From assembly GCF_001592005.1 (NCBI RefSeq), contig NZ_BCVZ01000006.1, forward strand, positions 62,001-126,000: a stretch of DNA of 64,000 nt, written 5' to 3'. Origin of the DNA: Bacillus sonorensis NBRC 101234 = KCTC 13918. GTDB lineage: Bacteria; Bacillota; Bacilli; Bacillales; Bacillaceae. Positions 59,062 through 64,000 of the stretch are shown here, one piece after another. Below the pieces are notes generated by a model that was given only the letters and a program-made list of their open reading frames with translations, was not told the origin of the DNA and did no database searches. The translations under genes were made by a program, and so were the position numbers. The first letter of the stretch is position 1. Every line of letters begins with the position of its first letter.

Positions 59062-59596
59062 AAGGCTTTGGCACATATTTGAATATGTCATCGCTTTCAA
59101 GAAACTCAATCAGGCTGTCGAGCCATTGATAGTAATCAAGCCATTTTTTTGTTTCTTCCAGCAGGTCGTTGATCTTTTCTTCGGCTTCAGGCGAAAGGTT
59201 GTCCTCTTCCAGCGCCTCCAAAAGCTCATTTCTAATCTTTTTTCCGATCATCCGGTTTTTTTTGACGACTTTGCTCCAATTGGCGGTAAACAATGAAATA
59301 AACGTCTGGTAATAATCCTGTTCGACATCGTACAAGTCTTTGCGGACGCCTTTTTCAAAGACTTTTTCCGCTATATTTAAGTCGAGCATTTCACGCACGA
59401 CCTGGCTCATTCTTGTTTTGCTCATACCCGTTTCTTCGGACAGCTCATTTAAGGTCAGCGGTTTTCTGTTCATGTAGATAATACCCAGCACGCGGCCGAC
59501 AGTTGATGATATACCGTACGTATTCATATTTTCAGCGATTTTTTCGATAAAGTGTTCTTCCGCTTGTTTAATCGTTTGTAAAGCCTTTTCTTCCAA
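59060..59596 (-). CDS. GbsR/OpcR-type MarR-like repressor of osmoprotectant uptake
   Basis: A 178-residue regulator with a winged helix: MNRKPLTLNELSEETGMSKTRMSQVVREM, residues ~45-75, and C-terminal helices for dimerisation. It belongs to the GbsR group, which senses choline or glycine betaine. It is divergent from opuCA; the corresponding B. subtilis gene next to opuC is yvbF, and paralogues include GbsR and OpcR. Repression of opuC is therefore likely. The start is TTG at 59596, about ten bases after GGAAGGG; no ATG fits the family start. Confidence 0.85.
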   Translation of the reverse strand: MEEKALQTIKQAEEHFIEKIAENMNTYGISSTVGRVLGIIYMNRKPLTLNELSEETGMSKTRMSQVVREMLDLNIAEKVFEKGVRKDLYDVEQDYYQTFISLFTANWSKVVKKNRMIGKKIRNELLEALEEDNLSPEAEEKINDLLEETKKWLDYYQWLDSLIEFLESDDIFKYVPKP

Positions 59597-59776
59597 AGTA
59601 TATCATCCCTTCCGACAGCCGATTTTACTGTCAACAATATACCATAAATTTGTTATCTGTTGAAAACGATAAAACGGGAGAAAATAAAAGGAAACGGTTG
59701 TTATTTTAAGCATAAACGATCTCATAAAGAGTAAACATATTTTTTTATGTCTTATTCAAATCATTTGAACATATTG

Positions 59777-59810
59777 TAAACTTTTTATTTTACAAAGTTT
59801 ATCCTATAAT
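59777..59810 (+). promoter_or_regulatory. opuCA promoter region with inverted repeat
   Basis: TAAACTTT (59777-59784) and AAAGTTTA (59794-59801) are perfect inverted copies nine bases apart, immediately upstream of TATAAT (59805-59810). The repeat covers the -35 region, a good place for the divergent GbsR-type repressor. No good -35 hexamer is present, as common in osmotically controlled promoters. Confidence 0.7.
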
Positions 59811-59855
59811 AAATGAGATGTTGGATTTTTCAAAAAATTATTCGGAGGTGTGCTG

Positions 59856-60998
59856 ATGCTGAAGTTAGACAATGTATCAAAGGTTTATAAAGGCGGCAAA
59901 AAGGCCGTCAGCAATATCAACCTTGATATAGAAAAAGGTGAATTTATCGTCTTTATCGGGCCCAGCGGATGCGGGAAGACGACGACGATGAAAATGATCA
60001 ACCGGCTGATTGAGCCGACTTCAGGAAGCATTTACATCAATGGAGAAAACATCTTGGATCAGGACCCCGTAGAGCTTCGCCGAAAAATCGGCTATGTCAT
60101 TCAGCAAATCGGGCTGTTTCCCCATATGACGATCCAGCAAAATATCGCTCTTGTGCCAAAGCTGTTAAAATGGCCGGAAGAAAAAAGAAAAGAACGGGCA
60201 GAAGAATTGCTTCAGCTCGTCGATATGGGCCCGGAGTATTTGAACCGATACCCGCACGAATTAAGCGGCGGACAGCAGCAGAGAATCGGGGTGCTGAGGG
60301 CGCTTGCGGCCGAGCCGCCGTTGATTTTAATGGATGAGCCGTTCGGGGCTCTGGACCCGATCACCCGTGACTCGCTTCAGGAAGAGTTTAAAAAATTGCA
60401 GAAATCATTAAACAAAACGATCGTATTCGTCACTCATGATATGGATGAAGCGATTAAACTCGCCGACCGGATCGTGATTCTGCGAGCGGGTGAAATCGTT
60501 CAGGTCGGAACGCCTGATGAGATTTTGCGCAATCCCGCGGATGAATTTGTCGAGGAATTTATCGGAAAGGACCGCCTTCTACAGTCACGGCCCGATATTG
60601 AGCGCGTCGAGCAGGTCATGAACCTGAATCCGGTCACCATCACAAGTGAAAAAACCTTGTCTGAAGCCATCCAGATGATGAGGCGCCACCGTGTCGACTC
60701 ACTGCTTGTCGTTGATGAAAAACATGTTTTACAAGGCTATATCGATGTCGAAATCATTGACCAAAACCGGAAAAAGGCCGTCACGGTAGGCGAAGTCCTC
60801 AATACAGACGTCTATACCGTTCAGCAAGACGCGCTGATCCGCGATACCGTCCGAAAGATTCTGAAAAGGGGCTTTAAATACGTACCTGTTCTCAATGAAA
60901 ATAAGCGCCTTGTCGGCATTGTTACAAGGGCGAGCCTCGTTGATATCGTCTATGACTCCATTTGGGGCGAAGAAGAGGAACATGCCGTCATCAATTAA
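59856..60998 (+). CDS. opuCA: Osmoprotectant ABC transporter ATP-binding protein
   Basis: A 380-residue ATPase of the ProV/OpuCA type. Walker A GPSGCGKTTTMKM near residue 39, signature ELSGGQQQRIGV, Walker B LILMDEPFGALDP, and two C-terminal CBS domains (from ~250: VMNLNPVTITSEKTLSEA; second with VLNTDVYTVQQDA), which in OpuCA bind c-di-AMP and shut the importer. ATG at 59856 is seven bases after GGAGGTG and gives the B. subtilis length. Four-gene operon opuCABCD. Confidence 0.95.
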   Translation: MLKLDNVSKVYKGGKKAVSNINLDIEKGEFIVFIGPSGCGKTTTMKMINRLIEPTSGSIYINGENILDQDPVELRRKIGYVIQQIGLFPHMTIQQNIALVPKLLKWPEEKRKERAEELLQLVDMGPEYLNRYPHELSGGQQQRIGVLRALAAEPPLILMDEPFGALDPITRDSLQEEFKKLQKSLNKTIVFVTHDMDEAIKLADRIVILRAGEIVQVGTPDEILRNPADEFVEEFIGKDRLLQSRPDIERVEQVMNLNPVTITSEKTLSEAIQMMRRHRVDSLLVVDEKHVLQGYIDVEIIDQNRKKAVTVGEVLNTDVYTVQQDALIRDTVRKILKRGFKYVPVLNENKRLVGIVTRASLVDIVYDSIWGEEEEHAVIN

Positions 60999-61014
60999 GT
61001 GAGGAGGTGGAATG

Positions 61015-62599
<1,585 letters not shown>

Positions 62600-62617
62600 A
62601 CAGGAGGGAGCAGGAAC

Positions 62618-63295
62618 ATGGACGTTCTTCAACAGCTTTGGACGTATTACGCGCAAAACGGAGGCTACGTTCTCCAGGAATTTTTCCGCCACTTTTTAAT
62701 GTCTGCCTACGGCGTCTTATTCGCAGCAATCGCCGGCGTTCCGGCCGGGATTTTGATCGCGAGATACCGAAAAATAAGCGGCTGGGTCTTTTCGGTCACG
62801 AACGTGATTCAAACGATTCCGGCCCTCGCGATGCTGGCCGTGCTCATGCTTGTCATGGGACTCGGCGCCAACACGGTCATCCTTTCCCTGTTTTTGTACT
62901 CGCTCCTGCCGATCATCAGAAATACGTATACGGGAATCGTCAGCATTGAGCAAGCCTACCTGGAATCAGGGAAGGCGATGGGGATGACGAAGCTTCAAGT
63001 GCTGAGGATGGTGGAGCTTCCCCTTGCATTGTCCGTCATCATGGCAGGTCTGAGAACCGCCTTGGTGATCGCGATCGGCATCACCGCCATCGGTACGTTT
63101 GTCGGCGCCGGCGGCCTCGGCGACATTATCGTCAGAGGGTCAAACGCCACAAACGGAACAGCGATCATCCTCGCCGGCGCAATCCCGACAGCGCTGATGG
63201 CCGTCATCGCCGACCTTTTGATGGGCTGGCTGGAGCGCGTCTTGAGCCCGGTTAAAAACAGCAAAGGGCGTACGCCCGATGCGAATGCTGTATAA
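62618..63295 (+). CDS. opuCD: Osmoprotectant ABC transporter permease
   Basis: A 225-residue permease paralogous to OpuCB with six helices and the loop YLESGKAMGMTKLQVLRMVELP near residue 115. AGGAGGGAG precedes the ATG, 18 bases after opuCC. Last gene of the operon; a strong terminator follows. Confidence 0.94.
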   Translation: MDVLQQLWTYYAQNGGYVLQEFFRHFLMSAYGVLFAAIAGVPAGILIARYRKISGWVFSVTNVIQTIPALAMLAVLMLVMGLGANTVILSLFLYSLLPIIRNTYTGIVSIEQAYLESGKAMGMTKLQVLRMVELPLALSVIMAGLRTALVIAIGITAIGTFVGAGGLGDIIVRGSNATNGTAIILAGAIPTALMAVIADLLMGWLERVLSPVKNSKGRTPDANAV

Positions 63296-63301
63296 GCTGA
63301 A

Positions 63302-63340
63302 AAAAAGCCGAATTTCTTCAAAAAAGAAATTCGGCTTTTT
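63302..63340. terminator. Bidirectional terminator opuCD / rghR
   Basis: AAAAAGCCGAATTTCTT (63302-63318) and AAGAAATTCGGCTTTTT (63324-63340) pair perfectly; it serves both convergent genes. Confidence 0.92.
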
Positions 63341-63737
63341 AAGGTTTCCGCTTTTGTGCTTCATTGACCAAAAAATGAAAATACTGTTCCAAATTCAGAA
63401 TATCCTCGCGGGAAAGCAAGTCCCACTTTTCAGTCTCAAACAGCCACAAATCCTTTATATCCCGCTCTGCCGCTACATCATAAATGGTTCGGTATTCAGG
63501 CGGCTGTTCGCGGATTTCGCCCGCGGTCATGTAGCCGGCAATGTCCATTAACTGTTCATACGGAATTTTCAGGGCATCCGCCAATTTTTTGATCGTCGCC
63601 GGCTTCGGGACTCCAGGGTGCCCGTTTTCAATCCGGGAGATCGCCGCAGCGCTGACTCCGGCATACATCGCAAGCTGATTGACCGATAATTTTCTTTGTT
63701 CCCGCAGCTTTTTCAGCTGCTCTCCAAACGTTGTCAC
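63339..63737 (-). CDS. rghR: RghR-type XRE transcriptional repressor
   Basis: A protein of about 132 residues with an N-terminal HTH (KLSVNQLAMYAGVSAAAISRI) and a C-terminal part EKWDLLSREDILNLEQYFHFL seen in RghR. In B. subtilis RghR (yvaN) represses rapD, rapG and rapH and so affects competence and sporulation signalling. GTG at 63737 gives MTTFGEQL and is six bases after GAGGTG; ATG 63743 touches the ribosome site. A second copy lies just upstream on the same strand. Confidence 0.82.
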   Translation of the reverse strand: MTTFGEQLKKLREQRKLSVNQLAMYAGVSAAAISRIENGHPGVPKPATIKKLADALKIPYEQLMDIAGYMTAGEIREQPPEYRTIYDVAAERDIKDLWLFETEKWDLLSREDILNLEQYFHFLVNEAQKRKP

Positions 63738-63818
63738 CGCCATCACCTCGGGAATCTCATGATATGTAACATTTTAATGCAATTATTGACTAAAGGAAAC
63801 AGTTCAGAGGGAAAAATA

Positions 63819-63847
63819 TTGACAAAAGTTAACGGCAGGGATAAAAT
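63819..63847 (+). promoter_or_regulatory. Sigma-A-like promoter facing the second rghR copy
   Basis: TTGACA (63819-63824) and TAAAAT (63842-63847) with a 17-base spacer on the plus strand. Downstream lies only the antisense strand of the partial rghR-like gene within the window, so its product is unclear; it may be fortuitous. Confidence 0.4.
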
Positions 63848-63889
63848 AACAGAAGGAAATGCCGGAGGGCGAAAAATATCAGCGGAGGA

Positions 63890-64000
63890 TCAGGATATGC
63901 CGTTCCGGCCGCTTGCTTCCTTGACGAGAAAGTTAAAATATTTATCAAGGTTCTCTATGTCCTTCTTTGAAAGGAGCTTCCATTTTTCGCTGTCGAACAG
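63890..64000 (-). CDS. Second RghR-type regulator, C-terminal part (5' end outside window)
   Basis: On the minus strand the frame reads LFDSEKWKLLSKKDIENL and continues DKYFNFLVKEASGRNGIS to a TGA at 63892-63890. This is clearly the C-terminal tail of a protein similar to the RghR copy at 63339 (compare LFETEKWDLLSREDIL). The HTH part lies beyond the right window edge. B. subtilis likewise has two adjacent copies (rghRA and rghRB). Confidence 0.82.
   Translation of the reverse strand: MFDSEKWKLLSKKDIENLDKYFNFLVKEASGRNGIS

Noticed and set aside
63897-64000. Plus-strand frame with GGAGGATC before ATG at 63897
   Set aside because: It is antisense to a clear RghR-type C-terminus, so I do not call it a gene, only note the promoter in front of it.

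Overview
The window is a chromosomal segment of a Bacillus species. Gene order and protein similarity follow the B. subtilis 168 backbone closely: yvdABCD, clpP, sacB/levB, slrR, epsA-O, yvfG, sigL, lutP/lutR/lutABC, yvbW, yvbT, araE, cggR-gapA-pgk-tpiA-gpmI-eno, yvbJ/I/G, opuC, rghR. Several lengths and insertions differ from strain 168, and genes not expected there are present. I infer a member of the B. licheniformis group. That species call is from recollection of the group and was not tested by any search. There is no prophage, CRISPR array or intact insertion sequence.

Layout. (1) 1-5.4 kb: carbonic anhydrase and SulP transporter, an HD hydrolase overlapping a MazG-type pyrophosphohydrolase, a LOG-family protein, a DJ-1/PfpI protein, and clpP with a CtsR box. 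(2) 5.6-7.6 kb: tRNA-Arg(CCG), a SUKH-type putative immunity protein, an orphan small protein and a decayed short-chain dehydrogenase. This is the only clearly accessory-looking patch in the left half. (3) 7.6-11 kb: levB and sacB on the minus strand behind a SacY-type antitermination leader. (4) 11-13.2 kb: an old-yellow-enzyme oxidoreductase divergent from an HxlR regulator, and a YwrO-type quinone reductase. (5) 13.6-30.2 kb: slrR divergent from the complete 15-gene epsA-O biofilm operon, with SinR boxes in the shared intergenic region and an EAR antitermination RNA between epsB and epsC. (6) 30.2-37.6 kb: yvfG, sigL, and the L-lactate module lutP, lutR, lutABC, with two copies of a TCATCnGATGA operator.

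(7) 37.6-43 kb: a region not in the B. subtilis order. It holds a CocE/NonD hydrolase with its MerR-type regulator, a two-gene ABC-2 transporter with a striking dyad over its start, a degenerate 0.4 kb stretch, and a small secreted protein. (8) 43.2-46.6 kb: a T-box controlled amino-acid permease (yvbW), the LLM oxidoreductase yvbT, and a truncated araE with no araR next to it. (9) 46.7-53.9 kb: CggR and the five lower-glycolysis enzymes as one operon, with operator, internal promoter and internal terminator visible. (10) 53.8-59.6 kb: a membrane-protein gene that appears to lack a stop codon before its terminator, a Fur-controlled siderophore-binding lipoprotein, the zinc-ribbon pair yvbJ/yvbI, and marC-like yvbG. 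(11) 59.1-64 kb: a GbsR-type regulator divergent from the opuCABCD osmoprotectant importer, then two tandem rghR-type repressors, the second cut by the window end.

Functionally the window links envelope and community traits (levan, exopolysaccharide, lactate use, all known SinR/SlrR or sugar-responsive systems in B. subtilis) with core glycolysis and osmotic adaptation. I found no convincing undescribed multi-gene system. The most useful leads are the probable non-stop mRNA beside eno, the decayed arabinose uptake locus, the 13-bp perfect dyad over the ABC permease start, and the tRNA-adjacent SUKH/orphan pair.
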